A stretch of DNA of 64,000 nt, taken from contig CAKPWR010000001.1 in NCBI GenBank assembly GCA_934196725.1, forward strand, positions 40,054 through 104,053, read 5' to 3'. This DNA comes from an uncultured Prevotella sp. Lineage in GTDB: Bacteria > Bacteroidota > Bacteroidia > Bacteroidales > Bacteroidaceae. A program made the position numbers and the translations under genes. The notes beneath the pieces were generated by a model. The model was not told the DNA's origin. It did not search any database and saw only the letters and a list, made by a program, of their open reading frames with translations. Positions 1 to 9,198 of the stretch are shown piece after piece (the first letter of the stretch is position 1; each line of letters opens with the position of its first letter).

Positions 1-2162
1 CATCCGGCATTGGAAATAGCCAAAGTCCAGAAAGCAGGACCCTTACGGCTGATTTCATTGGTAGGAAGACCTGTCCAGAAAGAGTTTGCACTACCGATAC
101 CGATGCTATTCTGATAGAGGAAGTGAGGAGCACTGCTATTAAACTGGTCGCTACCAACCAAACCGTATGATGCACGAAGCTTGAGGAAGTTGACATACTT
201 CTCAATTGGCTTCCAGAATTTCTCTGAACTTACTACCCATCCGAGAGATGCTGCAGGGAAGAACTCGAAACGGTCACCCTTAGCCAGACGCTCAGAACCA
301 TTGTAACCGAAGTTGAACTCCAGGAGATACTTGTTGGCATAATCATAAGTCAGACGACCAGAAATACCCTGGTTACGGTTAGGCAAGACATCACTTCTGT
401 ACTCACGCATCATATACATTGCCATGGCAGAGAGGTTGTGCTGGTCGAAACTACGCTTCCAGTCGAGTCGGGCATCGAAATAGAAGGTCTGGTCGCTGCT
501 CTTGCTGTTACCACTCTGTGTGATATAGTCAGAACCCTTCTGGAGGAGTTCTGTCTCGTAGGTACCAGTCTCCTTATTATATGAGTTAGCCTTCACACGA
601 TACAGATACTGCTTGTCAAGATAACGGTTGTATGATGCACTAGACCAGTTCTTGAAGTTTACCAATACGTGAGCCTTCAATCCCTTGGTAATGAATCCCA
701 GATCCTGATGCAGGTTGAGCGAAGTATTCAAGGTGTTGTAGTTGGTCTCTCTGTAAGAACTCAACATATAGGCGTATGGGTTGACACCATAGACACCTGT
801 TGCAATTTCCTCATTACCAAAACGAATGGTCTTGCCATCTCCTTCTTCTGATGGGAAATAAGCAGGGAAAGCCACAGGGTTGGTACGCATCACCTGCTTA
901 TAGAGGTCGGAAACTGAATAGTTAGGACCCTTCTCATTACCAATCTGTGCCATCATTCTCAATTCGGCAGTAGTGGTATTGGTAATCTTATAGGAGATGT
1001 TGTTCTGGAAATTATACTCCCAATGGTTGAAATTACTATCATAATAGTAATTCTTAGGAGCATTGATCAAACCGGTATCATGGTTTGCCTGCAAACTCAT
1101 ATAATATGTTACACGAGAACCACCACCCTGGATATTCACATTGGCACGCTCGTTGAAGTTGCCACTCTTGAAGAGCATATCATACCAGTCAACATTTGGA
1201 TATGCGTATGGATCTACATTATTGGCTGTATTTTCAATCTGCTCCTGTGAATAGCGAGGAGTAAAGTTGCCATCAGTACGTGCTGCCTGTGCCTCATTGT
1301 AGAGTTTCATATAGGTAACACCATCCACGAAGTCCATCTTTCTCATTGGGCGGTTGTAAGAAGCCTCCATTGTTACATTGATACGGGCCTTGCTGTTCTC
1401 CTCACCACTCTTGGTAGTGATGAGCATCACACCGTTGGCACCACGGTTACCGTAGATGGCGGTAGCAGATGCGTCCTTCAATACAGAGAAACTTTCGATA
1501 CTCTCTGATGGAATACGGTTCAAATCACTTGCTGAGATTTCCACACCATCCAGGAGAATCAATGGGGTTGCCACGCCACCGAAGGTATTGATACCACGAA
1601 TGTAGAAAGAAGAGGCAGAACCAGGCTCACCACTGGTTGCACTAGACATCACACCGGCAAGCTTACCAGCCAGACCATTGGTGAGTGATGAAGATGGGGT
1701 CTTCAACAAAGTACCCTTTACGGTAGCAATAGAACCGGTGATAGACACTTTCTTTGATGTACCTGCACCTACTACAACTACTTCGTCAAGCTGTTGGTCG
1801 GCTGGCTTCATCTTGATATTGATGACACCCAAGTCGCCTACCATCACGGTCTGATCTTTATAGCCAAGATAAGACACCAGTAATTCTGTCTTGTTGGTTA
1901 CATCGATGGTAAAATGACCATCAAGATCGGTAACCACTCCCGTATTACCGTTTTTGATTTTAACGGTAACACCAATAAGAGGTTCTCCACTAGATGCATC
2001 AACGACGGTACCCGTCAATTGACGCGTTTGTGAACTCTTCTGTTGCTGGATGCTCATTGCATCATCCTTTGCCAAATAGCTGCTTGCTAAAACTGGGGTA
2101 GCTGAAAAAGACATTCCCAAAGCGAGTGCTATGACTGCGTAAGGTTCTTTATTACTTCTCAT
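1..2162 (-). CDS. SusC/RagA-type TonB-linked outer-membrane receptor, partial (N-terminal part)
   Basis: Reading from the ATG at 2162 leftwards gives about 720 residues with no stop before the window edge, so the C-terminal third of a roughly 1,000-residue SusC is missing. It begins MRSNKEPYAVIALALGMSFS, a signal peptide, followed by a carboxypeptidase-regulatory-like domain (about residues 48-130, with the GVTVKIKNGNTGVVTDLDG pattern) and then a TonB plug with AIYGNRGANGVMLITTKSG. SusC proteins take up oligosaccharides with a SusD lipoprotein, which would be expected beyond the left edge. It is divergent from the hybrid regulator at 2428, the usual layout of a glycan-utilisation locus. The family call is firm; the substrate is not visible from this gene. 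Confidence 0.93.
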   Translation of the reverse strand, partial: MRSNKEPYAVIALALGMSFSATPVLASSYLAKDDAMSIQQQKSSQTRQLTGTVVDASSGEPLIGVTVKIKNGNTGVVTDLDGHFTIDVTNKTELLVSYLGYKDQTVMVGDLGVINIKMKPADQQLDEVVVVGAGTSKKVSITGSIATVKGTLLKTPSSSLTNGLAGKLAGVMSSATSGEPGSASSFYIRGINTFGGVATPLILLDGVEISASDLNRIPSESIESFSVLKDASATAIYGNRGANGVMLITTKSGEENSKARINVTMEASYNRPMRKMDFVDGVTYMKLYNEAQAARTDGNFTPRYSQEQIENTANNVDPYAYPNVDWYDMLFKSGNFNERANVNIQGGGSRVTYYMSLQANHDTGLINAPKNYYYDSNFNHWEYNFQNNISYKITNTTTAELRMMAQIGNEKGPNYSVSDLYKQVMRTNPVAFPAYFPSEEGDGKTIRFGNEEIATGVYGVNPYAYMLSSYRETNYNTLNTSLNLHQDLGFITKGLKAHVLVNFKNWSSASYNRYLDKQYLYRVKANSYNKETGTYETELLQKGSDYITQSGNSKSSDQTFYFDARLDWKRSFDQHNLSAMAMYMMREYRSDVLPNRNQGISGRLTYDYANKYLLEFNFGYNGSERLAKGDRFEFFPAASLGWVVSSEKFWKPIEKYVNFLKLRASYGLVGSDQFNSSAPHFLYQNSIGIGSANSFWTGLPTNEISRKGPAFWTLAISNAG

Positions 2163-2271
2163 TATTTAAATAGGTTATTAAACATTCAAAATGTTCAGTT
2201 TAACTTTTATTGTTGCTTATTTCTCTTTATTATTATTTATTCAATTTCATCAATATTATCTTCCGATGCTG

Positions 2272-2279
2272 CAAAATTA
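2272..2279 (-). promoter_or_regulatory. Probable -7 box of the susC-like gene
   Basis: TAATTTTG on the minus strand fits the Bacteroidetes TAnnTTTG box, about 110 bp upstream of the susC start. No good -33 box lies 19-21 bp upstream of it, as expected if the gene needs an activator such as the neighbouring hybrid regulator. Confidence 0.5.
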
Positions 2280-2375
2280 GTGAATGTAGGAATGTTTTTA
2301 CTAGACAAATCAATCAAAAGGGGATACTAATCCGTCAAAGACCGATTTGTGATGCAGACTTTCACGCTTTTTTAT

Positions 2376-2383
2376 TATCTTTG
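2376..2383 (+). promoter_or_regulatory. Probable -7 box of the hybrid regulator gene
   Basis: TATCTTTG followed by CACC matches the TAnnTTTG consensus and lies 45 bp upstream of the ATG at 2428. No clear -33 TTTG is present at 19-21 bp. Confidence 0.55.
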
Positions 2384-2427
2384 CACCAGTTTTTTGTAAA
2401 AACATCTAGATTTAACAACAATATTTT

Positions 2428-5400
2428 ATGAAGAAACGTTTTCTTTCTTTAATGGTAGTATTACTCTCTTGCTTGCAGATACCAGCTGCTAATTACAAAA
2501 TCAGCAGTATCGGCATAGAGCAATCATTATCTAACAACTTTGTAACAAGCCTAACGATGGACAAGTATGGGTTCCTGTGGGTTGCCACAGATGAGGGACT
2601 CAACCGATTCACCGGAAGTAAGTTTTTCACCTATTTAAATATAAAGGGCAACAAACAGAGCCTCTCAAGCAATGAACTCAACTGCCTGCTCGATGATCCC
2701 AAAGAGCCTGTCATGTGGATTGGCACCAAGAACGATGGTCTGAATGCCTACAATTATCAGACCCAAGAGTTCAAGCATTATCAACATGATGCCAAAGACC
2801 CTTCCAGTCTTTCTACCAACGACATTACCAGTCTGGCATCTTCTGATGATCATCACATCTGGATTTCTACCTATTGGGCGGGCATCCAGCGTATGGATAC
2901 CGAGACAGGTAAATGCGTACATTATAAAAAGGAGAATACCAAGGGCCTGATAGATAACCAATATTGGTGCGTGCGGGAGTTAGGCAACGGTCTGGTACTT
3001 GGCGGTCATGTTCTGAAAGGACTTTCCGTCATAGATACCAAGAATCGTTCTGCCCGTAACTTCCAGCACTCCGCAACTAACCCTTCGTCTATTGCGGGCA
3101 ATGAGGTTGGCACTATCTATCAAGATCGCAATGGAGTTATCTGGGTGGGCACAGAGAACGGATTGGATATCTTCAACATCGCAACACAAACATTCATCCA
3201 CGTAGCTACAGATGTGATACGTGGACATCGCGTGCATGATATCCAGGAGATGAGTGATGGCAAGATCTGGGTAGGTACCGAGCATTTGGGTATTGTGGTG
3301 ATAGATCCCCAATTCAATTTCTTCAATACCGGCACCAATATGAACGTCACCGTTATTGGCAAGGGCAACAACGACTATACACTTACCGGAGATAATGTTT
3401 TCCGTCTTTGCGGCGATGCCTATCACAACGTCTGGGTTTCAGTATTAGGAAGAGGACTGAATTTCCTGACTTCCTATCTTCCTCCTTTCATGCAGCTCCG
3501 CTATGGTCCGCTGATGCTCGAAAATCAGCTGACGGAACATTCCGTGCAGAGTCTTTCCATCGACCAAACCGGCAATCTCTGGATAGGAACGGATGGTGAG
3601 GGCATCAACGTATTCTCTCCTGAGATGAAGCGCATAGCTACCTACTCTCAGGAAGTAGATAGATCGGTGTCAGCTCTCCATTGCGACAAACAGGGCAATA
3701 TGTGGATAGGATGCTATCCCGGCACTGCCTATGTGAAGAAAAAGAATGGAGGATTCCTGAAACTAGACTTGAAAGGTGCCCAGAATATCAACTGTTTCTT
3801 CGAAAACGGCAATGAGATGTGGGTAGGTACCAATTACGGTATCTGTATTATAGATAAAGAAAGTCTGCGCTTGAAGCAGTGCTTACAACAGAACAGCAAG
3901 CTGGTAAGAAGCATTGTAAAAGATAAGTTGGGCAGATTCTGGGTGGGATACTACGACGTGGGTATCAAGGTTTTTTCTCCTCAGTTGAAAGAAGTTGCTT
4001 CGTTTTATATGGATGAGAAAAGGAAATCCCTGATTCCTTCCAACTGTATCAACCAGCTGTACGTTGATGACGAAGGACATGTTTTAGCGGCTACCAATAA
4101 TGGATTGGTACGTTTTGATGTTTCTGACTTAAAACATTCCAGAATATATAATGAAGCTGATGGATTACTGAATGCTCATATCAGTGCCATCACCGAGGAT
4201 GGCAGCCACAATATCTGGCTGAGCACTTATTCGGGTATCAGCTGCTGGTCGCATAAGACTCAGAAGATAACCAATTATTCCCGAAAACTGAATGTTGTTC
4301 AGGCGAACTTCAACTGGGCTTCCTTAGCCAGAAATACGAAGGGGGATGTTTTCTTCGGCTCTACAGAAGGCGTATGCTACTTTAGTCCGAATAGACTACT
4401 CAATCAGGAAACTCCACCTGCACCTTATATCTCATCTATTGATTTAATACGCAGTGAGGATTTGCCAGACAGCATGGTAAATACCATCATGCAGAAAAAA
4501 GTAGAACTGGATTATGACGACAACTCTTTCAAGGTGAACCTGGGCGTACACAATTATGCAGTAAACCAATATATAGAATATGGATACCAGCTGGAGGGAC
4601 TCCAAAATGAATGGATTTCTGCCGAGCAGAGTTCCGTAACCTTCCACAACCTTCCATACGGTCACTATCGTCTGAAGGTTCGCTCCCGCATCTGCTACGG
4701 CAAGTGGTCGGATGAAATTGCAGAAATCGATATCATCATTCGTCCGCCTTTCTGGATGTCATGGTGGGCCAAATTGATATATCTTCTGGTCATCATATTC
4801 CTGGCATGGATGGGACATCGAGTATATAAGCGCCATCTCCGACTCACTTACCTCCTGAAGGCTGAGAAAATCAATCATGAGAAGGAATTGGAATTGAACA
4901 ACGAGCGTATGCATTTCTATACCAACATCACTCATGAACTGCGTACACCGCTCACACTGATTGTAGGTCCTCTCGAAGACTTGTCGCATTCCTCGGATAT
5001 TCCAGGAAAAATCAAGCACAAACTGGCGATGATTCACCAAAGTGCCGTGCGATTGAATGATTTGATTACCCAGATCTTGGATTTCAGAAAGACTGAAGAC
5101 AAGAAACTGAAATTGCGAGTAGAGCAGGGCAACTTGGTCAATACGGTCCACGAAGTATATCTCAAGTACGAGGAGCTGTCGCGCAACCCTATGGTTAGCT
5201 TCCGTTTCATCGCTCCAGATAATACAATCAATATGTATTACGATAAGGAAATCGTGGGCACCATCGTAGACAATCTGATGTCAAATGCCATCAAATATAC
5301 AGAAAAGGGAAATATCGAAATACGTGTGGAGCGCCGACGTACGGAACATCATCATCTGGTGGATATCATAGTGAGCGATACCGGCCATGGCATCTCTGCT

Positions 5401-6459
5401 GAGGCTTTGCCACATATCTTTGAACGTTATTATCAGGAAAATGGTGCCCATCAGGCTTCAGGCACTGGCATCGGACTCTCATTGGTCAAGAATCTGGTAA
5501 CCGTTCATCAGAGCAAAATCGATGTCAAGAGTTCCCTGGAACGAGGCACCCGCTTCACCTTTACCCTCGATGAAGATCAGATTTATGCCGATGCTATCCA
5601 CCGCTGCAACGGCGGGCAGGAAGTTCAGGAGCAGGAATCTGATTCTGAAGAAAAAACGGATGGAGAGGTTGAAACTAGTCTGAAGCCTGTGCTGCTCGTA
5701 GTAGAGGACAACAAGGATATCCAGAACTACATAGCAGAATCATTTGATAAAGAATATGAAGTGATTACTGCCATGGATGGCCGTCAGGGATTGGCGAAGG
5801 CATTAGACCGGATACCGGATGTGATCATTTCCGATATCATGATGCCGAATATGGATGGCAACGAACTCTGCCGTACACTCAAGAGAGATGTACGCACCTG
5901 CCATATTCCTATCATCCTGCTCACGGCAAAGGATTCGCTCAGAGACAAGGAGGAAGGTTATGATGCGGGTGCTGACTCCTACATCACCAAGCCTTTCACC
6001 ATTGCCCTTCTGAAGAGCAGAATCCAGAATATCTTCATGCAGCGAAAAAGATTGCTGGAGAACATCAACGAGACGAAGACCACTGATTTCTCTGAGAAGA
6101 AAAACCAGTTGAGGGAATCACTCAACAAAATGGATCAGGAATTCTTCGATAAGTTGAATAAGGTGATAGAAGATAACCTGACAGGCGATGTGGATGTGAA
6201 TCTGCTTGCCGACAAGCTGGCTGTCAGTGTGAGTACACTCTATCGTAAGATGAAGGCACTTACAGGAATCTCCACCGTTGAGTATATCAGGAAATATAAG
6301 ATGCAATACGCAGAACGCCTCCTCTTACAAGGAAGATACACCATTAATGAGATCTCCTTTATGGTAGGAATGAATAGTATTGCCTACTTCCGTCGCTGCT
6401 TCAAGGCGGAATTTGGTGAAACTCCATCCGACTACTTGAGACGTTTGAAGAAAGAATAG
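2428..6459 (+). CDS. Hybrid two-component system sensor/regulator (HTCS)
   Basis: A 1,343-residue one-protein sensor and transcription factor. Order of domains: signal peptide (1-20); two-component propeller repeats to about 690 (recurrent GNLWIGTDGEGIN-type blades); Y_Y_Y domain about 690-765; one membrane helix about 782-800; histidine kinase with phospho-acceptor His836 in THELRTPLT; ATPase boxes DNLMSNAIKYT (about 949), DTGHGIS and GTGIGLSLV; receiver from about 1087 with Asp1136 in SDIMMPNMDG and the conserved Lys in TKPF; AraC-type DNA-binding domain about 1240-1343. The family senses oligosaccharide breakdown products in the periplasm and activates the adjacent glycan-utilisation locus. 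The divergent SusC gene and the downstream GH35 enzyme are its likely targets (inferred). All catalytic residues are present. Confidence 0.97.
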   Translation: MKKRFLSLMVVLLSCLQIPAANYKISSIGIEQSLSNNFVTSLTMDKYGFLWVATDEGLNRFTGSKFFTYLNIKGNKQSLSSNELNCLLDDPKEPVMWIGTKNDGLNAYNYQTQEFKHYQHDAKDPSSLSTNDITSLASSDDHHIWISTYWAGIQRMDTETGKCVHYKKENTKGLIDNQYWCVRELGNGLVLGGHVLKGLSVIDTKNRSARNFQHSATNPSSIAGNEVGTIYQDRNGVIWVGTENGLDIFNIATQTFIHVATDVIRGHRVHDIQEMSDGKIWVGTEHLGIVVIDPQFNFFNTGTNMNVTVIGKGNNDYTLTGDNVFRLCGDAYHNVWVSVLGRGLNFLTSYLPPFMQLRYGPLMLENQLTEHSVQSLSIDQTGNLWIGTDGEGINVFSPEMKRIATYSQEVDRSVSALHCDKQGNMWIGCYPGTAYVKKKNGGFLKLDLKGAQNINCFFENGNEMWVGTNYGICIIDKESLRLKQCLQQNSKLVRSIVKDKLGRFWVGYYDVGIKVFSPQLKEVASFYMDEKRKSLIPSNCINQLYVDDEGHVLAATNNGLVRFDVSDLKHSRIYNEADGLLNAHISAITEDGSHNIWLSTYSGISCWSHKTQKITNYSRKLNVVQANFNWASLARNTKGDVFFGSTEGVCYFSPNRLLNQETPPAPYISSIDLIRSEDLPDSMVNTIMQKKVELDYDDNSFKVNLGVHNYAVNQYIEYGYQLEGLQNEWISAEQSSVTFHNLPYGHYRLKVRSRICYGKWSDEIAEIDIIIRPPFWMSWWAKLIYLLVIIFLAWMGHRVYKRHLRLTYLLKAEKINHEKELELNNERMHFYTNITHELRTPLTLIVGPLEDLSHSSDIPGKIKHKLAMIHQSAVRLNDLITQILDFRKTEDKKLKLRVEQGNLVNTVHEVYLKYEELSRNPMVSFRFIAPDNTINMYYDKEIVGTIVDNLMSNAIKYTEKGNIEIRVERRRTEHHHLVDIIVSDTGHGISAEALPHIFERYYQENGAHQASGTGIGLSLVKNLVTVHQSKIDVKSSLERGTRFTFTLDEDQIYADAIHRCNGGQEVQEQESDSEEKTDGEVETSLKPVLLVVEDNKDIQNYIAESFDKEYEVITAMDGRQGLAKALDRIPDVIISDIMMPNMDGNELCRTLKRDVRTCHIPIILLTAKDSLRDKEEGYDAGADSYITKPFTIALLKSRIQNIFMQRKRLLENINETKTTDFSEKKNQLRESLNKMDQEFFDKLNKVIEDNLTGDVDVNLLADKLAVSVSTLYRKMKALTGISTVEYIRKYKMQYAERLLLQGRYTINEISFMVGMNSIAYFRRCFKAEFGETPSDYLRRLKKE

Positions 6460-6466
6460 ATAGAAT

Positions 6467-6527
6467 GGAAAATTCCAGAGAAATGCCATCAAAAGTAGCT
6501 TTTCCTCTGGAATTTCCTATTTTTTTA
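6467..6527 (+). terminator. Intrinsic terminator of the hybrid regulator gene
   Basis: GGAAAATTCCAGAG and CTCTGGAATTTCC form a near-perfect long stem, followed by a TATTTTTTT tract 8 bp after the stop codon. Confidence 0.75.
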
Positions 6528-6591
6528 TAGCTTTTATCAAAAAATACCCTTTCTTGATTGTTTTTTGCTCCTAATCCTCAAAAAAAAAGCC

Positions 6592-6599
6592 TACCTTTG
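6592..6599 (+). promoter_or_regulatory. Probable -7 box of the GH35 gene
   Basis: TACCTTTG followed by CAAAAC matches TAnnTTTG and lies 53 bp upstream of the ATG at 6652, so the gene can be transcribed separately from the regulator upstream. TTTTTTG lies 24 bp upstream, slightly too far for a standard -33 box. Confidence 0.6.
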
Positions 6600-6651
6600 C
6601 AAAACAATAATAATAAACAAACAATAATAACAAAACAAACGATACTGCATA

Positions 6652-9018
6652 ATGACATTATCAACAACAATCAAGTCATTCGCCTTTGCCTCACTATTGG
6701 CACTGGCACCAGCTCAGATGATGGCGGCACAGAAAGGTGGTACCTTCACTACTGGCGACAAGACTTTTCTTCTCAATGGCAAACCTTTCGTGGTGAAGGC
6801 TGCCGAGTTACACTATCCTCGAATCCCTCGTGCCTACTGGGAGCATCGCATCAAGATGTGCAAGGCTTTGGGCATGAACACCGTCTGCCTCTACGTGTTC
6901 TGGAACATCCACGAGCAGCAGGAAGGCAAGTTCGACTTCACAGGCAACAACGATGTGGCTGCTTTCTGCCGACTGGCTCAGAAGAATGGCATGTATGTCA
7001 TCGTTCGCCCAGGTCCATACGTTTGTGCAGAATGGGAAATGGGTGGTCTGCCTTGGTGGCTCCTGAAGAAGAAGGATATCCGTCTGCGTGAACAGGATCC
7101 TTACTTCATGCAGCGTGTAGAAATATTCGAGAAGGAAGTGGGCAAGCAGCTGGCTCCACTCACCATCCAGAATGGTGGCCCTATCATCATGGTACAGGTG
7201 GAGAACGAATATGGTTCTTACGGCAAGGACAAGCCATACGTAAGTGCCATCCGCGACATCGTTCGCAAATCAGGCTTCGACAAGGTGAGCCTCTTCCAGT
7301 GCGACTGGTCTTCCAACTTCCTGAACAATGGTCTCGATGACCTTACCTGGACCATGAACTTCGGTACAGGTGCCAACATCGACCAGCAGTTTAAGCGTCT
7401 CGGCGAGGTTCGTCCTAACGCCCCAAAGATGTGCTCTGAGTTCTGGAGCGGCTGGTTCGACAAGTGGGGAGCCCGCCACGAGACCCGTCCTGCCAAGGAT
7501 ATGGTAGAAGGAATGGACGAGATGCTGAGCAAAGGCATCAGCTTCTCTCTCTATATGACCCACGGCGGAACCAGCTTCGGCCATTGGGCAGGTGCCAACT
7601 CTCCTGGTTTCCAGCCAGACGTAACCAGCTATGATTACGATGCCCCTATCAACGAATGGGGATTGGCTACTCCTAAGTTCTACGAACTGCAGAAGATGAT
7701 GGCAAAATACAACGACGGCAAGAAGTTGCCAGCCGTGCCTAAGGCTCCGATGGCTATCATCAAGGTGCCTGAATTCAAGTTTACCGAGTACAAGCCTTTG
7801 AGCTACGGTATCGCAAAGGAAAAGGAAAGCAACGCTCCATTGAGCTTTGAAGATATGGACATGGGATGGGGTACCATGGTTTATGAAACCCAGGTTCCTG
7901 CCATCGAGGGAACATCTACCCTTACCGGTGAGTTCCACGATTTTGCCCAGGTATATGTGAACGGAAAGTATGTTGGCAAGATAGACCGTGTGAAGAACGA
8001 GAAATCACTCGAATTGCCAGCCATGCCACAGGGTGCTCAGCTCACCATCGTGGTAGAAGGTATGGGACGAATCAACTTCGGCCGTGCCATCAAGGACTAC
8101 AAGGGTATCATCGGCAACGTAACCCTCACAACACAGAAAGAGGATTGCGAACTTGCCCTCACCCCTACCCGATGGAATAACAGTACCATCGCTGATGATT
8201 ACCAGACGGCAGTAAAGGCACTCGCCATGCCAACCAACAAGATGCGCGGTCTGCAGACCAAGGCGGGTTACTACCGTGGTTACTTCAACATTAAGAAGGT
8301 GGGCGACACCTTTATTAATATGGAGGCATTCGGCAAGGGTCAGGTTTATGTAAATGGTCATGCCCTCGGCCGTTTCTGGCAGATTGGTCCTCAGCAGACA
8401 CTCTATCTCCCAGGTTGCTGGTTGAAGAAGGGTAAGAACGAGGTCATCGTTCTCGATGTAGTAGGTCCTAAGGGCGAAGCAGGCAAGCCAGGTTCTACCG
8501 TGGCTCCTACCGCTTTCTGCCAGGATCATCCTGAACTCGACAAGCTGAACCTCGAAAAGAGCAACAAGCACAACGAGCCAGGTCATCGTATGGATCTCAA
8601 TTCAGAGACTCCAGTATTGAAGGGTGAGTTCAAGGCAGGCAACGGCTGGCAGACCATCAAGCTCGACAAGCCTGTAACCGGTCGCTACTTCGCTATCCAG
8701 GCAGAAAGCAGCCAGAGCGGCGACAGCCAGATTGCCATCGCCGAGGTTTATCTGCAGGATGCACAGGGCAATCGCATCGACCGCAACAACTGGGTAGCCT
8801 TCTATGCTGACAGCGAGAAGGGCAACTCAACACTCGACAAGATGTTCGACTTGCAGGAGAGTACTTATTGGCAGACCGAAAAGGGTGCCAACTTCCCACA
8901 CCTCGGCATCGTGGATATGGGCAAGGAGGTTACCATCTCAGCCTTCGAGTACTTGCCACGTGCAGAGCAGGGCGCTCCAGGCAGCATAAAGGGATTCAAG
9001 CTCTATGTAAAGAAATAA
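6652..9018 (+). CDS. GH35 beta-galactosidase, exported
   Basis: A 788-residue glycoside hydrolase family 35 enzyme that releases terminal beta-galactose from oligosaccharides. The N-terminus is a signal peptide (about 1-26, ending in MMAAQ). The catalytic acid/base is Glu186 in VENEYGSYG and the nucleophile Glu263 in CSEFWSGWFD, both in the family's standard context. A galactose-binding jelly-roll region follows the barrel, and the last 160 residues look like a discoidin/F5-8 type C module ending GFKLYVKK. It lies directly downstream of the hybrid regulator and near a SusC gene, suggesting a galactose-containing glycan as the locus substrate (inference). The ATG at 6652 is chosen because the signal peptide starts there; an overlapping longer ORF in another frame is a shadow. 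Confidence 0.95.
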   Translation: MTLSTTIKSFAFASLLALAPAQMMAAQKGGTFTTGDKTFLLNGKPFVVKAAELHYPRIPRAYWEHRIKMCKALGMNTVCLYVFWNIHEQQEGKFDFTGNNDVAAFCRLAQKNGMYVIVRPGPYVCAEWEMGGLPWWLLKKKDIRLREQDPYFMQRVEIFEKEVGKQLAPLTIQNGGPIIMVQVENEYGSYGKDKPYVSAIRDIVRKSGFDKVSLFQCDWSSNFLNNGLDDLTWTMNFGTGANIDQQFKRLGEVRPNAPKMCSEFWSGWFDKWGARHETRPAKDMVEGMDEMLSKGISFSLYMTHGGTSFGHWAGANSPGFQPDVTSYDYDAPINEWGLATPKFYELQKMMAKYNDGKKLPAVPKAPMAIIKVPEFKFTEYKPLSYGIAKEKESNAPLSFEDMDMGWGTMVYETQVPAIEGTSTLTGEFHDFAQVYVNGKYVGKIDRVKNEKSLELPAMPQGAQLTIVVEGMGRINFGRAIKDYKGIIGNVTLTTQKEDCELALTPTRWNNSTIADDYQTAVKALAMPTNKMRGLQTKAGYYRGYFNIKKVGDTFINMEAFGKGQVYVNGHALGRFWQIGPQQTLYLPGCWLKKGKNEVIVLDVVGPKGEAGKPGSTVAPTAFCQDHPELDKLNLEKSNKHNEPGHRMDLNSETPVLKGEFKAGNGWQTIKLDKPVTGRYFAIQAESSQSGDSQIAIAEVYLQDAQGNRIDRNNWVAFYADSEKGNSTLDKMFDLQESTYWQTEKGANFPHLGIVDMGKEVTISAFEYLPRAEQGAPGSIKGFKLYVKK

Positions 9019-9137
9019 TAGTTTTATCGTAGATAGGAAAACATTAATTGTTTTCATAGGTTATAATTAGGCGTAAAACGCCATTGAATTTTTCATTAAA
9101 TACTATTAGAGAATAGTTAGACAGTTAGTTAGAAATG

Positions 9138-9170
9138 AAAAGGGGCAGACGGGATGTCTGCCTCTTTTTT
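9138..9170. terminator. Bidirectional terminator between the GH35 gene and the heme receptor gene
   Basis: AAAAGGGGCAGAC and GTCTGCCTCTTTT form a 13-bp stem with a GGGAT loop and a T tract on the plus side. The genes on each side converge here, and the A/T flanks allow it to act on both strands. Confidence 0.8.
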
Positions 9171-9198
9171 TATAAACACTTTACAAATGATGAAGAAT

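Noticed and set aside
9019..9137. Small hairpins (GGCGTAAAACGCC and GAAAAC/GTTTTC) taken as an RNA gene
   Set aside because: They are short, isolated and lie in the 3' region of the GH35 transcript before the main terminator; nothing more can be supported.
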